From Nocardia nova (GTDB lineage Bacteria; Actinomycetota; Actinomycetes; Mycobacteriales; Mycobacteriaceae): 64,000 nucleotides of DNA. The translations under genes were made by a program, and so were the position numbers. Of the stretch, positions 17,757 through 26,993 are shown piece by piece. The stretch's first letter is position 1, and each line of letters opens with the position of its first letter. Where the stretch lies: NCBI RefSeq assembly GCF_002933465.1, contig NZ_PSZE01000005.1:248001-312000 (forward strand), read 5' to 3'. Under the pieces are notes generated by a model that worked only from the letters and a program-made list of their open reading frames with translations, did not search any database and had not been told where the DNA came from.

Positions 17757-18617
17757 TCAGCGGAAGGCGAGGGCGCCGAGGATGTCGCCGTGCCGGTACT
17801 TCAGGTACTTCTTCACGGTGTCCTCGTCCACCGAGCTGGTGGCGGTGGCGAAGGTGACGACGAGGAACTGCTTCTCGGCGTCGTCTTTCCATTTACCGGT
17901 CGCGAAGTTCGCGATGTAGGTGCCGGGCCGCAGTTTCAGGTCGTCGTCGGTATACGCGCCGGGTGCGGCCGCGGCGGTGTCGCTGCTCGACATACCCATG
18001 ATGAACTGGGTCAGCATCAGCGAACCGCCCTCGGCCTTGTACACCATTTCCGCCGCGTACTGGCAGCCGAGCGACGTGAGCTTGCCCCCGACCTCGATAT
18101 CGGCGCAGCTGGGATGGTCGCGGCCCTCGGCCCAGTCGGCGTGCAGCTCCACATCGCCGGCCTTGAAGTTCCAGTCGTGCCCGTATTCCTGATAGCTCAG
18201 GTGGCCGGACGTTCCGGGACTCGCGCTCGTGGTGGGGGCCGCGGTGGTGGCTTGGGCGTCGGTGGTGGCGGGGACGAGCGCGGGCGTGCTGGTTCCGGCG
18301 GCCCGGTCGTCGCCGCCGGAGTCGCGAGTCGCGACCACCAGGATGCCGCCGGCGATCACCAGCAGCGCGATCACGCCGAAGACGATGCCGACGATGAGCC
18401 CGCTGTTGTTCTTCGGCGGCGGCGGAGTCGGATAGCCGACGGGAGCGGGCTGCCCCCAGTTCGGCGCGGGCATCCGCTGATCCCACGCCGGCGTCTCCCA
18501 CCCGCTCGGTGCCGCGTCCCACCCTGCGCCGGGCTGGTTCGGGTCGCGCCCCCACCCCGCATCGTGGGGTTGTTGCGGGCCGTAACCGTACGGCCCGGAT
18601 CCCGGGGGATACGTCAT
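17757..18617 (-). CDS. Proline/glycine-rich single-pass membrane protein with extracytoplasmic domain
   Basis: The 286-residue protein begins MTYPPGSGPYGYGPQQPHDA and has a Pro/Gly/Trp-rich cytoplasmic leader (1-70). One transmembrane helix follows at about 74-97 (LIVGIVFGVIALLVIAGGIL), then a Thr/Ala-rich linker and a C-terminal extracytoplasmic domain (about 135-286) with two Cys (C-ADIEVG and LGC) that could pair. This build is common among actinobacterial envelope proteins that lack an assigned function. ATG 18617 is preceded by GGGAAGGTGG. It is convergent with the SDR gene and divergent from the cyclase at 18763. Confidence 0.8.
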   Translation of the reverse strand: MTYPPGSGPYGYGPQQPHDAGWGRDPNQPGAGWDAAPSGWETPAWDQRMPAPNWGQPAPVGYPTPPPPKNNSGLIVGIVFGVIALLVIAGGILVVATRDSGGDDRAAGTSTPALVPATTDAQATTAAPTTSASPGTSGHLSYQEYGHDWNFKAGDVELHADWAEGRDHPSCADIEVGGKLTSLGCQYAAEMVYKAEGGSLMLTQFIMGMSSSDTAAAAPGAYTDDDLKLRPGTYIANFATGKWKDDAEKQFLVVTFATATSSVDEDTVKKYLKYRHGDILGALAFR

Positions 18618-18762
18618 CTGCTGCCACCTTCCCGTCCCGGGGCAGCGCCCTCCGCGGTTGTGGTCCCCCCGGGCATCGAGGGTCGACCCTACCGGACCCG
18701 ACACACCCGCCGTGATGCGACGGGCGGCACATCGCGTCCGGCCGATCTGCTGCAATGGCGGC

Positions 18763-19863
18763 ATGAGTGCCGATCTCATCGTCTGCGGGCTCGGCCCGGC
18801 CGGACGGGCGCTGGCGCATCGCGCGGCCGTCCGCGGACTCGCCGTGACCGCGATCGATCCGCATCCGTGGCGCCGCTGGCCCGCGACCTACGCCACCTGG
18901 GCCGACGAATTGCCGGACTGGCTGCCGGCCCGGGTCGTGGCCGCGACAATCGAGCGGCCGCTCGCCCGAGGTACCCGCGAAGTCGACATCGCCCGCGCCT
19001 ACCAGGTTTTCGACACCGCGGCGCTGCAGAACGCGCTGGACCTGTCCGGCGTGCGGGTGATCGCCGACCGGGTCCTGGATGTCGAGCGGCACGAACGAGT
19101 GCGGCTCGCCTCGGGCCGGACACTGACCGCGCACCGCGTAGTCGACGCCCGCGGACTGGCCCGCGACATGCGACGAGCCGAGCAGACCGCCTACGGCGTT
19201 GTGCTGCACCGTGATCGCGAACCAGCCGTCTTCATGGACTGGTCCCGGGACAACGGTGCCGATGCCGATGAACCGGCCTCGTTCCTGTATACGATCCCGC
19301 TGGGCGGCGGCCGGGTGCTGTTCGAGGAGACCTGCCTGGCCGGGCGGCCGGCGATCGGCCCGGACGAGCTGCGGCGTCGGCTGGAACACCGATTACGCTG
19401 CCGGGGAATCGAATTCGACGCCGACGCACCGGTCGAACGGGTGCGCTTCCCGGTCGAGGGCGGGCGGGCCCGCGACGGCGTCTTCGGGGCGGCGGGTGGA
19501 CTGCTGCATCCGGCGACCGGATACAGCGTCGGTGCCACACTCGCCGCGGCCGACGCCGTGGCCGCTGGTCAGAGCCTCTGGCCGGTCTCGGCACGGGTGG
19601 TATACGCCCTGCGCAGGGCCGGCCTGCGGGCGCTGCTCGCGCTCCCGCCACACGAGCTCCCCGTCTTCTTCGACGCCTTCTTCGCCTTGCCCCTGGACCT
19701 GCAACGCGCCTACCTGTCCGGGCGCACCGACCTGCGCGGCACCGTCGCCGCCATGGCCGCGCTGTTTCGCGAACTTCCGTGGCCGCTGCGGCGGATCCTG
19801 GCCGCGGCCGCCGCGCCGGGTGCCGGTCGCCGTCGCGGGGGCGTGCCGGCCGTTCAGCGGTGA
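18763..19863 (+). CDS. Lycopene cyclase family flavoprotein (CrtL/CrtY-like)
   Basis: The 366-residue protein starts MSADLIVCGLGPAGRALAHR with a GxGxxG FAD/NAD motif, then DPHPWRRWPATYATWADEL, close to the CrtL-type region after the first beta-alpha-beta unit. A conserved FLYTIPLGGGRVLFEETCLA lies near residue 180, and GAAGGLLHPATGYSV near 245 matches the GGxxxPxTGY of lycopene beta cyclases. The expected reaction is cyclisation of lycopene ends to beta-ionone rings. No other carotenoid gene (crtE, crtB, crtI) is next to it. The last 10 bases overlap the convergent phosphatase gene. Confidence 0.85.
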   Translation: MSADLIVCGLGPAGRALAHRAAVRGLAVTAIDPHPWRRWPATYATWADELPDWLPARVVAATIERPLARGTREVDIARAYQVFDTAALQNALDLSGVRVIADRVLDVERHERVRLASGRTLTAHRVVDARGLARDMRRAEQTAYGVVLHRDREPAVFMDWSRDNGADADEPASFLYTIPLGGGRVLFEETCLAGRPAIGPDELRRRLEHRLRCRGIEFDADAPVERVRFPVEGGRARDGVFGAAGGLLHPATGYSVGATLAAADAVAAGQSLWPVSARVVYALRRAGLRALLALPPHELPVFFDAFFALPLDLQRAYLSGRTDLRGTVAAMAALFRELPWPLRRILAAAAAPGAGRRRGGVPAVQR

Positions 19864-20594
19864 TCGAAAACCAGTGCGGTGGTGTTGTCGGTGGCACCCG
19901 CCGTGATCGCCGCCTCGACCAGGGCGTCCGCGGCGGTCGACGCGGAGTCGGCGTCGGCGAGGATCTGCTTGATCTCGGTCATCGGCAACGTCTTGTGCAC
20001 CCCGTCCGTGCTCAGCAGCCAGCGCCCGGCGCCCGTGCCGGTGATGCCGTGGCCCATGGCCTCCGGCCGCACGGTCCGCGCCGAGGTCGTCACCATATGG
20101 TGCATCCGGGGCGCGACGGTGATGCCGCGCGCGTTCATCATCTCGGCGACGGTGTGATCGCTGGTGATCTGATGCAGCACTCGCCCGTTCCAGTGGTAGG
20201 CCCGGCAGTCGCCGACCCAGGCGATATCACAGGGGCCGTCGATGCGGTCCGGTGTCGGGCACACGGCTACGACCACCACGCTGTCAGCCGAGGGCTCGGG
20301 AAACTCGCGCAGCAATTGTTGTTGGGCGGCAAGGATTCCGGCGGCCGCACTGCCGCCGACTGCCACCCGCGCCGCGACCTGTGCCACGGTGCGCGCCGCC
20401 CGCGCGGCCAGCAGGTGATCGCCGATGCCGTCGGCGACGGCGAAGGCGCTGCGCCCGACCGCGGAGTCGATGTAGCCCGACACCGCGTCGGCATTGAGCG
20501 ACCGGCCGCCGCGCCGGCTGACCGAATGCGCTGTGATTCCCGTGAGCCGCATCAACTCACGCCGTGTGATTGCCGTCGTCACCGCTGTGTGCAC
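19854..20594 (-). CDS. PP2C-family serine/threonine protein phosphatase
   Basis: A 246-residue single-domain phosphatase. Metal-binding and core motifs are visible as NADAVSGY near residue 35, FAVADGIGD near 52, WVGDCRAY near 127, LLSTDGVHKTL near 195, and DNTTALVF at the C-terminus. These correspond to the PPM/PP2C Mg/Mn-dependent fold. There is no transmembrane or sensor domain, so it is probably cytosolic. No partner kinase is adjacent. Its 3' end overlaps the cyclase gene by 10 bases in convergent orientation. Confidence 0.87.
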   Translation of the reverse strand: MHTAVTTAITRRELMRLTGITAHSVSRRGGRSLNADAVSGYIDSAVGRSAFAVADGIGDHLLAARAARTVAQVAARVAVGGSAAAGILAAQQQLLREFPEPSADSVVVVAVCPTPDRIDGPCDIAWVGDCRAYHWNGRVLHQITSDHTVAEMMNARGITVAPRMHHMVTTSARTVRPEAMGHGITGTGAGRWLLSTDGVHKTLPMTEIKQILADADSASTAADALVEAAITAGATDNTTALVFDHR

Positions 20595-21012
20595 GGCCGA
20601 CCTCCTCGACTGCCCCTGCCGACTGCGGTTCCGCTCGTTCGCGCTGACGATCGCCTGGACCGCGACCGGCTCCGGAACTGCCCTGAACAGAACTCGCCTG
20701 CTCAGACTATGTCAGCTGGGACCGTGCTCAACCTGTGAAAAGGGGCACGAGTTCATTACAGGCCGCCGTCCAGCGCGCCCCCGGGGCGCCCGTCGGCCAC
20801 GCTTTGCGCCGGAAATGCCCGGACCGCCCGTCCTCGACCGCTCAGGGCGAGCCGGTCCGTGACCGGTGCGACGCCGACACTTCGCCCGGCCGTGACCTGC
20901 GCCGTGCGGTTGGTCGCGGTCAGCTCGGCTCGGCCGGCCCCACCACCGCCGCGGTGAGCGCGAGGACGCCGCCGACCGCGATGTGCTGTTCGATCAGGTG
21001 CGGCGGGGGGCG
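20595..21012. other. Gene-free stretch between PP2C and quinone oxidoreductase
   Basis: About 420 bases hold the PP2C promoter region and the 3' flank of the oxidoreductase. I see no frame with a recognisable product, RNA gene or clear palindrome. A GC-rich imperfect hairpin (GCGCCCCCGGGGCGC-like) lies near 20776. Confidence 0.5.
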
Positions 21013-21999
21013 TTAGGCCGGCGCCCACCGGTTCCCCGGCGGCGAGAGCACGAGTCTGCCGAAGACCTCACCGGCCGCCATCCGGCGATGGGCGAGCACC
21101 GCCTGGTCCAAGGGAAGCTCGTCGTGCACAACCGCTTTCAGGTCACCGCGGACGGCCGCGTCGAACAATTCGGCGGTCGCGGTGCGACGCTCGGCCCACG
21201 GTACGGTGTCGGCGCTGAAGGTGGCGAACGACATCGACTTCTTGAAGGCGGCGATCATTTCCATGCCGAAATCCGCAGGCGGAAGGCCGCCCATCGCCCC
21301 GACGGCCACCATCCGGCCGTTCGGTGCGAGCCGGGCGAAGAAGGCCGGTAGCTCGGCCCCGGCGACGATATCGATGACGACGTCGTAGCCGGCGGGAGCC
21401 TCCGCGTCACCCGCGCCGGACCGGTCCAGCACATGGGTCGCCCCGAGGCCGCGCAGGCGCTCGCCTCGCGCGGCCGACGAGGTGGTGACCGCCACCGCAC
21501 CGGCGCCGCAACGCACCGCCAGCTGGACCGCCATGACGCCGATGCCGCCGCCCGCACCCCGCACCAGCACCGACTCGCCAGGCGCGAGATGGGCGCGGCG
21601 CAGGGCGAAGCGCGCCACCATCCCGGAGGTGCCCAGCGTCACCGCCTGCGCGGCGGACAGTCCCGCCGGCAGTGCGACCAGCGAATCCGCCTGCACGGCG
21701 GCATATTCCACGTAACCACCACCTTCGCCGGTGAATGCCCACACCCGCCGTCCGGCCCATGCGGGGTCGACACCGTCACCCACGGCAACCACGGTTCCGG
21801 CGACCTCGCTGCCGGGAACATGCCCCGGCGCGAATCCGTAACCGGCCAGCCCGCCACCACGGATCAGGACGTCGACTCCGCCGACGCCGATCGCCTCGGT
21901 GGCGATCACGACCTGTCCCGCGCCCGCGACCGGCTCGGGCGTCTCGGCCACGGTGAGCCCCTCGGGACCGCCGAACGCTTCGATGATCACTGCTTTCAC
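21013..21999 (-). CDS. Zinc-independent quinone oxidoreductase, MDR/zeta-crystallin type
   Basis: The 328-residue protein opens MKAVIIEAFGGPEGLTVAET, the standard quinone oxidoreductase start, and has GHVPGSEVAGTVVAVG near residue 60 and the NADPH-binding VRGAGGGIGVMAVQLA near 147. The zinc-binding cysteines of alcohol dehydrogenases are absent, which places it with NADPH:quinone or enone reductases. It is divergent from the TetR gene at 22084, with a perfect palindrome between them. This supports ligand-induced expression, for example by a toxic quinone or electrophile (inference). Confidence 0.9.
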   Translation of the reverse strand: MKAVIIEAFGGPEGLTVAETPEPVAGAGQVVIATEAIGVGGVDVLIRGGGLAGYGFAPGHVPGSEVAGTVVAVGDGVDPAWAGRRVWAFTGEGGGYVEYAAVQADSLVALPAGLSAAQAVTLGTSGMVARFALRRAHLAPGESVLVRGAGGGIGVMAVQLAVRCGAGAVAVTTSSAARGERLRGLGATHVLDRSGAGDAEAPAGYDVVIDIVAGAELPAFFARLAPNGRMVAVGAMGGLPPADFGMEMIAAFKKSMSFATFSADTVPWAERRTATAELFDAAVRGDLKAVVHDELPLDQAVLAHRRMAAGEVFGRLVLSPPGNRWAPA

Positions 22000-22046
22000 T
22001 GCTCTGCTCCGTCTTCTGTTCGCTCGCGCATCGATAGGCGGACCGT

Positions 22047-22066
22047 AACGGACGCCAGCGTCCGTT
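22047..22066. promoter_or_regulatory. Perfect palindrome AACGGACGC-N2-GCGTCCGTT, TetR operator
   Basis: Nine-bp perfect arms separated by CA lie 17 bases before the TetR start and 48 bases before the oxidoreductase start, exactly between the divergent genes. This is the classic layout for an autoregulated TetR-family repressor that also controls the neighbouring enzyme. Confidence 0.8.
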
Positions 22067-22083
22067 TAGCTAAAGTGAGAGCG

Positions 22084-22743
22084 GTGACCAGGCGTTCGTC
22101 TCACTCCTTGCGTTCGGATGCGCGGGACAATCGCGCCCGCATCCTCGACGCGGCGCGTGCGGTATTCCTCACCCGAGGCCTCGACGTTCCGATCCGGGAA
22201 GTGGCGCGCCGCGCCGAGGTCGGCCCCGCCACCCTCTATCGCCATTTCCCGACCAAGCAACTGCTGGTCGCCGAGGCGTTCACCGATCAGATGCACGCGT
22301 GCCGGTCCATCGTGGACGAAGGGCTGCGCAACCCGGACCCGTGGCAGGGTTTCCGCGGTGCCGTGGAGAAACTGTGCGAAATGTATGCCCGCGACCGAGG
22401 TTTCACCGCGGCTTTCATGTCCACCTTCCCGCACGCGATGGACTTCGCAGCGCTACGCACCGCCACGCTGACCGCCACGGCCGAGCTACTGCGCCGCGCC
22501 AAGGCCACCGGCCGGCTGCGTCCGGAGGTCGTGCTGGACGACCTGCTCTTGATGATCATGGCCAACAACGGCATTCAGGCGCGGACACCGGAGGCCCGAG
22601 TCGCGGCGTCGGCGCGCTTCGCCGCATTCATGATCGACGGTTTCCGGGCCTCGCCCGAATCCTCGCCGTTACCACCGGTTCCGCTGCTGACGCCCGGAGC
22701 GGGACCAGCGGCCGAGACGGACCGCCCGCCCGGACATCGATGA
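22084..22743 (+). CDS. TetR/AcrR family regulator of the adjacent oxidoreductase
   Basis: A 219-residue regulator starting at GTG 22084. Its helix-turn-helix is RARILDAARAVFLTRGLDVP, then REVARRAEVGPATLYRHFPT (residues 18-63), followed by a helical ligand domain and a Pro-rich disordered tail. The frame stays open about 650 bases upstream, antisense to the oxidoreductase, but GTG 22084 follows GTGAGAGCG and places the DNA-binding domain at the N-terminus. It is divergently paired with the quinone oxidoreductase around a perfect operator. Confidence 0.9.
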   Translation: MTRRSSHSLRSDARDNRARILDAARAVFLTRGLDVPIREVARRAEVGPATLYRHFPTKQLLVAEAFTDQMHACRSIVDEGLRNPDPWQGFRGAVEKLCEMYARDRGFTAAFMSTFPHAMDFAALRTATLTATAELLRRAKATGRLRPEVVLDDLLLMIMANNGIQARTPEARVAASARFAAFMIDGFRASPESSPLPPVPLLTPGAGPAAETDRPPGHR

Positions 22744-22758
22744 TGACACTATCGAGGG

Positions 22759-23373
22759 ATGAAGAGTGTGCAGAATTTCCGGGACCACGCCACGGCGCAT
22801 CTGCGCGAGTTCGGGTTCCGCACGACGCTCGATGCACCGGGAATTCGCCGGGCCACCGTCGTGCTGTGTGTGCTCGAGCACGACGGGCGCCCCTGCGTGG
22901 TCGTGATCAAGCGGGCCTATCGCGGCCGCAACGCCGGTCAGTGGGCGCTGCCCGGCGGACGGGTCGACGGTGACGAAAGTGCGATCGCGGCGGGGTTACG
23001 GGAACTGTACGAGGAGATCGGCCTGGTCGCCTCGCCCACCGATGTCCTCGGCCGGCTCGACGATTTCCCGGCAGCGTCCGGTTTCGCGATCACGCCCATC
23101 GTCGTCGCGCTCGACGATCCCGGGGCGCTCGACCCGAACGCCGACGAGGTGCACGCTGTTCATTTCGTTCCGCTCGACCGCCTCGCGGCCGACGATGTCC
23201 CGCACTGGGTCGACCGGCCGGACGGCACCCGGCTGCTGCAACTCAGGATCGGCGATGCGATGACCATTCACGCGCCGACCGGCGCGATGCTGCTGCAGTT
23301 CCGCGATGTCGTGCTCCTCGGCCGCGAAACCCGGGTGGCGGACCTGCTGCAACCCGACTGGACGCACAAGTAG
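22759..23373 (+). CDS. Nudix hydrolase, CoA pyrophosphatase-like
   Basis: The 204-residue protein carries an intact Nudix box: G67-x5-E73-x7-R81-E82-L-x-E85-E86-x-G88-L89. It binds divalent metal and cleaves nucleoside diphosphates linked to another group. LPGGRVDGDESAIAAGLREL resembles coenzyme A pyrophosphatases (NudL type), but the full UPF0035 signature is not obvious, so the substrate stays open. It starts 15 bases after the TetR stop, so read-through from that promoter is likely. Confidence 0.88.
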   Translation: MKSVQNFRDHATAHLREFGFRTTLDAPGIRRATVVLCVLEHDGRPCVVVIKRAYRGRNAGQWALPGGRVDGDESAIAAGLRELYEEIGLVASPTDVLGRLDDFPAASGFAITPIVVALDDPGALDPNADEVHAVHFVPLDRLAADDVPHWVDRPDGTRLLQLRIGDAMTIHAPTGAMLLQFRDVVLLGRETRVADLLQPDWTHK

Positions 23374-23430
23374 GCGCTGAGCGGTCACCGACGCGCCGGT
23401 TCGGCCGCCGCACGCGAAACGACTTCCGCG

Positions 23431-25359
23431 CTAGCGCGTCTGCGGCGTGGGTGCGCGGTCCAGCCAGGCCGCGAACGCGTCGAAGGTGAACGGACGTCCG
23501 AGGAAGTCCGCCACCGAATCGGCGGCGTCGCGCGAACCACCCGGTGCCAGGACGCGATCGCGGTAGCGTTGCGCCACCACGGGGTCGAACAGGTCGCCGG
23601 CGTCGAACACGGAGAACAGATCCTTCGCGATCACCAGACTCCACAGATAGGTGTAGTACGCGGACGTGTATCCGGCCAGGTGCCCGAACGAGGCTTGGAA
23701 ATGGGTCTGCGGCACCTCGGCTATCCGGCTGTGCCGCGTCACGGCCTCGATGACCACCAGGTCGTGGTCGGCGGGCCGGTCCTGGTGCAGCAGATAGGAC
23801 ACCTCGGTGTAGCCGACCTGCGTGAGGACCGAGATGCCCTTGCCGAAATCTTTCGCTGCCCGCATGCGATCCACCAGTTCGGCGGGGATGGGCGCACCGG
23901 TCTCGTCGACGGCGAAGCCGGCGAGAACGGTTGCGTCCCAAGCCCATTCCTCCAGCATCTGCGACGGGGCCTCGACGAAGTCCCATTCCGTGGCGACACC
24001 GGCGAAGCGTGCCCAGTCCTGGTGGCCGCCGACGACATGGTGGATCAGGTGCCCGAACTCGTGGAACAGCGTGACGACGTGCTGGTGTTCCATCAGTCCG
24101 CGCGAGAAGTTGCACACCAGCACGCCCTCGGGCAGGAGTTTTCCGCCGACACCACCGACGAGGTCGAATTGCGCGGCGTGCTTGTATTTGCCTTCGCGGG
24201 GATGCAGGTCCAGATAGATCCGTCCGCGTCGTTCACCGTCGGCGTAGACGTCGTAGACGGTGACGTCCTCGTGCCAGCGCGGTACGTCGACCGGTCGATA
24301 CTCCAGTCCGAAGAGGCGGCCGGTGACTTCGAGCAGACCGGTTCGCACGCGCGGGAAATCGAAGTAGCGGCGCACCTCTCGGGCGTCGACGTCGTATTGT
24401 TCGCGGCGCACGAGTTCGGTGTAGTAGCCGACCTCGGAGCGGTCGATACTCGTGGCGGTGGGCTCGTCCTCACGGCGTCGGGCCAGCAATGTCTCGAGAT
24501 CGCGCCGACCCGCGGCGTCGGCGGCGCTCGCGATGCGCTCGATGAATTCGGCGATGGCATGGCCGCTGCCGATCATTTTCACGTCGGCGTCGTAATCGGG
24601 CCAGCTGTCGAAGCCGAGCAGCCGGGCCTTCTCCGCACGAAGACCCAGGATCTCGTGCAGCACAGCGTCGTTGGCGGGCCAGCCACGGCTCTCGAATTCC
24701 ACGGTGAGGGCGCGGCGGGCGTCGGCGTCCCGGGCATAGGTGCGGAACGGGAGATAGTCCGGGTAGTCGGTGGTGACCGTGACGAGCCCGTCCGCCGCGG
24801 GCGGATGCGCGGTGACGAAGTCCGCGGGCAGTCCGTCGAGTGCACCCGGTGAGACCCGGATCGAGCGGACGTCTTCGCGGATGGTCCGGCCGAATTCCTG
24901 TTCGAGTACGGTGAGCCGCTCGGAGATCGCCCGGAGCCGGTCCCGGGTTCGCTCGTCGCGGTCCACACCGCTGCGCCGGAAATCGCGCAGGACGTGCGCG
25001 CGCATGCGCGCCGACACCTCGTCCACGCTCGCGGACTCGGTGGCGGCGACGATGTCGTAGAGATCGCGGTCGAGATCTCTCGCGGTCCGGGCTCGATCGA
25101 ACTCTTGCGCCAATTCCTCGGCCAGCCGGCGCACCTCGGGGTCGGGGTGAACTTCGGCGAACAGGTGCGCGGCCGAATCGGCCCCGCGCAGCGCGATGTC
25201 GGCGTCGTTCCACAGTTCGAGTACGCCCGCGGTGTCGCCGGGTGTAGTGGCTTTCAGCTGCGCCACCGTATCCGCCGCCCTCCGCAGCCGGCCGCGGACA
25301 TAATCGCCGAGCCATTCCGGCCACTCGGCCGACGGCAGTGCAAGCGGTTCGCTACTCAT
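23431..25359 (-). CDS. M3 family metallopeptidase (thimet oligopeptidase-like)
   Basis: At 642 residues this is a full-length M3 peptidase. The zinc site TLFHEFGHLIHHVVGG lies near residue 433, with HEFGH supplying two His ligands and the catalytic Glu. The third ligand is expected in the FVEAPSQMLEEWAWD segment about 27 residues later. The long N-terminal helical half forms the channel that restricts the enzyme to short peptides. No signal peptide is present, so it is cytosolic, in line with a role in peptide turnover. It is a single gene with convergent and divergent neighbours. Confidence 0.93.
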   Translation of the reverse strand: MSSEPLALPSAEWPEWLGDYVRGRLRRAADTVAQLKATTPGDTAGVLELWNDADIALRGADSAAHLFAEVHPDPEVRRLAEELAQEFDRARTARDLDRDLYDIVAATESASVDEVSARMRAHVLRDFRRSGVDRDERTRDRLRAISERLTVLEQEFGRTIREDVRSIRVSPGALDGLPADFVTAHPPAADGLVTVTTDYPDYLPFRTYARDADARRALTVEFESRGWPANDAVLHEILGLRAEKARLLGFDSWPDYDADVKMIGSGHAIAEFIERIASAADAAGRRDLETLLARRREDEPTATSIDRSEVGYYTELVRREQYDVDAREVRRYFDFPRVRTGLLEVTGRLFGLEYRPVDVPRWHEDVTVYDVYADGERRGRIYLDLHPREGKYKHAAQFDLVGGVGGKLLPEGVLVCNFSRGLMEHQHVVTLFHEFGHLIHHVVGGHQDWARFAGVATEWDFVEAPSQMLEEWAWDATVLAGFAVDETGAPIPAELVDRMRAAKDFGKGISVLTQVGYTEVSYLLHQDRPADHDLVVIEAVTRHSRIAEVPQTHFQASFGHLAGYTSAYYTYLWSLVIAKDLFSVFDAGDLFDPVVAQRYRDRVLAPGGSRDAADSVADFLGRPFTFDAFAAWLDRAPTPQTR

Positions 25360-25409
25360 GCCCCGACTCTAACCGCGGCCCCGATTCCTGAACCCCGGGG
25401 AACCGCCAC

Positions 25410-25780
25410 GTGCCGGCCATGTTCGGGAATTACTCGAAACAGGAAGCGTACTCGCCGAGCGCGGACCTGCCCGGTGGGTCTGGCCTTCATGGCATCGACC
25501 ACGGGCCCGGGAATGGGAGCCCAGTAGGAGGGCATCGCGGCTGCCGATGCGGGATTCAAGATGTAGATCAGGGCGAAGTTCACGATCCACAGCGGCGGCG
25601 CCATCGACATGCCGACCACGGTGCTCGTATTTCCCCCGGTATTGGTGACCAGCTGGTGCGCACCCGAAATCTGTTGCGCCACAGACTCGTAGGCGGCCCG
25701 CACCGTGTGGGCGGACCGGTCCAGCGCGACCAGACTCGAACAGCATGGCATTGTCGTGGACTACGACGAAATTCGGCCCT
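25410..25780 (-). pseudogene. Decayed small helical/membrane protein next to a lipoprotein gene, probably frameshifted
   Basis: A protein-like segment NFVVVHDNAMLFES is in one frame (about 25730-25772). The text then continues in another frame as LVALDRSAHTVRAAYESVAQ, TNTGGNTSTVVGMSMAPPLW, and a hydrophobic SYWAPIPGPVVDAMKA. Near 25440 a further shift would give EYASCFE and a stop. The helical start followed by an apolar C-terminus recalls small WXG-like secreted proteins that neighbour DUF3558 lipoproteins in nocardiae, but I cannot confirm the family. At least one frameshift is needed to join the conserved-looking parts. Confidence 0.45.
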
Positions 25781-25811
25781 GTCCTCGCTCGGCGAGTGAA
25801 CTGCCGCGGCG

Positions 25812-26801
25812 CTAGTTCGGAGCCCGATGGGACAGCACCTGCGTCGTGACCGCCGTCGCGGCTCGGCACGCTTGTCCAGGTTCCGTCTGATCGGGGAGAA
25901 TGACCTGGGTGTAGAGCAGCTCGGCAAACGCGGTCGCATTCGAATGATGTTGGCCGGGCCAAGGATTCCAGCGTTTCGTCGTTGTCGTCACGACGCAACG
26001 GCCGGGCCCGCCGCTCTGGCTGATATCCCATACCCGTGCCGGGAACCCGTTGATGGCGGATCGTTCACCCAGGAAGATCTTCGGGTCGTCGAGCATGACC
26101 GACACCATCGCTCCGGGAGACATGTCCGACGCACCGTCGGTGCGCCACTGACAGTCCTGTTCGGCAGGTGCCGATTTGTCGGCGAGGCCGGTCAGGTTCA
26201 CCGCGGACTCGACCTCCGGCAGGGATATCGAGCCGCACAGGTTGTATCCGTGCAGCGAGTCGCTCGGATAGGCTATGCGCGTATACATTCCGTTCTTCAT
26301 CGTGGTGACGATGGACTCGATCGCACGATCGCGCGCTGGGCACGGATCGACATCGGCGGGCCGCTTGTCGTATCGCTCGGCTTCGGCGTGCAGCAGAATT
26401 CCTTGGCCGTTATCCAGACGGGCCGTCGCATCACACCGAGTGCCATTCCGAGATGTGCCAGTGGTGACGCGTATCGGCCCGCGGACGGTCGACACCGCAT
26501 CCGATGAGGCGAGATCGGCCGTATGGGCGCCGAGGGTCGTCCAGACCGCTATTCGTCCCGAATCATTGCCCGCGAGCGGCAGGCTGAGGTTGCATTTGAC
26601 GAAGTTGGACGGTTCGACGGTGATCGCGGTCTCGACGGTCTTCAGGTCGGCGAATGCGTCGGGTGCGATGAATCCGCAGGGATCCACGGTCGTGATGTCG
26701 CCGATCGGTGGCACCGAGGAATCGGACCCACAACCCGACACCGAACAAACAACGACCAGCAACGCGACGATGGTCCCGCCGATCCGCCGACATTGAATCA
26801 A
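25812..26801 (-). CDS. DUF3558-type lipoprotein
   Basis: The 329-residue protein has a signal sequence (MIQCRRIGGTIVALLVVVCS) ending in a lipobox VSGC-G at about residues 21-24, so Cys24 is the probable lipidated residue. The mature part begins with DPCGFIAPDAFADLK and repeats the theme later (LCGSISLPEVESAVN), with four to six further cysteines. Two related halves each starting with Cys-Gly are typical of mycolata DUF3558 surface lipoproteins. Translation starts at TTG 26801, which overlaps the stop of the 62-codon gene upstream and is preceded by GGAGGGG. Confidence 0.82.
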   Translation of the reverse strand: MIQCRRIGGTIVALLVVVCSVSGCGSDSSVPPIGDITTVDPCGFIAPDAFADLKTVETAITVEPSNFVKCNLSLPLAGNDSGRIAVWTTLGAHTADLASSDAVSTVRGPIRVTTGTSRNGTRCDATARLDNGQGILLHAEAERYDKRPADVDPCPARDRAIESIVTTMKNGMYTRIAYPSDSLHGYNLCGSISLPEVESAVNLTGLADKSAPAEQDCQWRTDGASDMSPGAMVSVMLDDPKIFLGERSAINGFPARVWDISQSGGPGRCVVTTTTKRWNPWPGQHHSNATAFAELLYTQVILPDQTEPGQACRAATAVTTQVLSHRAPN

Positions 26802-26986
26802 GACCCCTCCGAAAACCCTGGTGACACCGGGCGATCAACCACCCCGGCACCCAGCCTAGTGCTTCCGATGCATATCCGATTCCGCAGGCTGATCGACAGC
26901 CGCAAGCCGGCGAGGCGGAACCTGTAGCGCCGACGTTCCCGCGCCGGCAGCTCGACGTACTCGTCTTCGTCCCAGCCGTCCGCCAT
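26798..26986 (-). CDS. Small Arg-rich hypothetical protein translationally coupled to the lipoprotein
   Basis: A 62-residue frame starts MADGWDEDEYVELPARERRR at ATG 26986, eight bases after an AGAAGG ribosome site. Its stop overlaps the TTG start of the lipoprotein (TTGA), a coupling arrangement that supports real translation. The N-terminus is acidic and the middle is strongly basic, with no hydrophobic helix. The ribosome site lies inside a threefold 10-bp repeat. I do not recognise the family. Confidence 0.5.
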   Translation of the reverse strand: MADGWDEDEYVELPARERRRYRFRLAGLRLSISLRNRICIGSTRLGAGVVDRPVSPGFSEGS

Positions 26987-26993
26987 GTGGCTA

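Noticed and set aside
20936..21012. A short minus-strand apolar peptide (HLIEQHIAVGGVLALTAAVV) before a stop
   Set aside because: It has no start signal or upstream continuation. It might be a transporter tail, but it cannot be supported.
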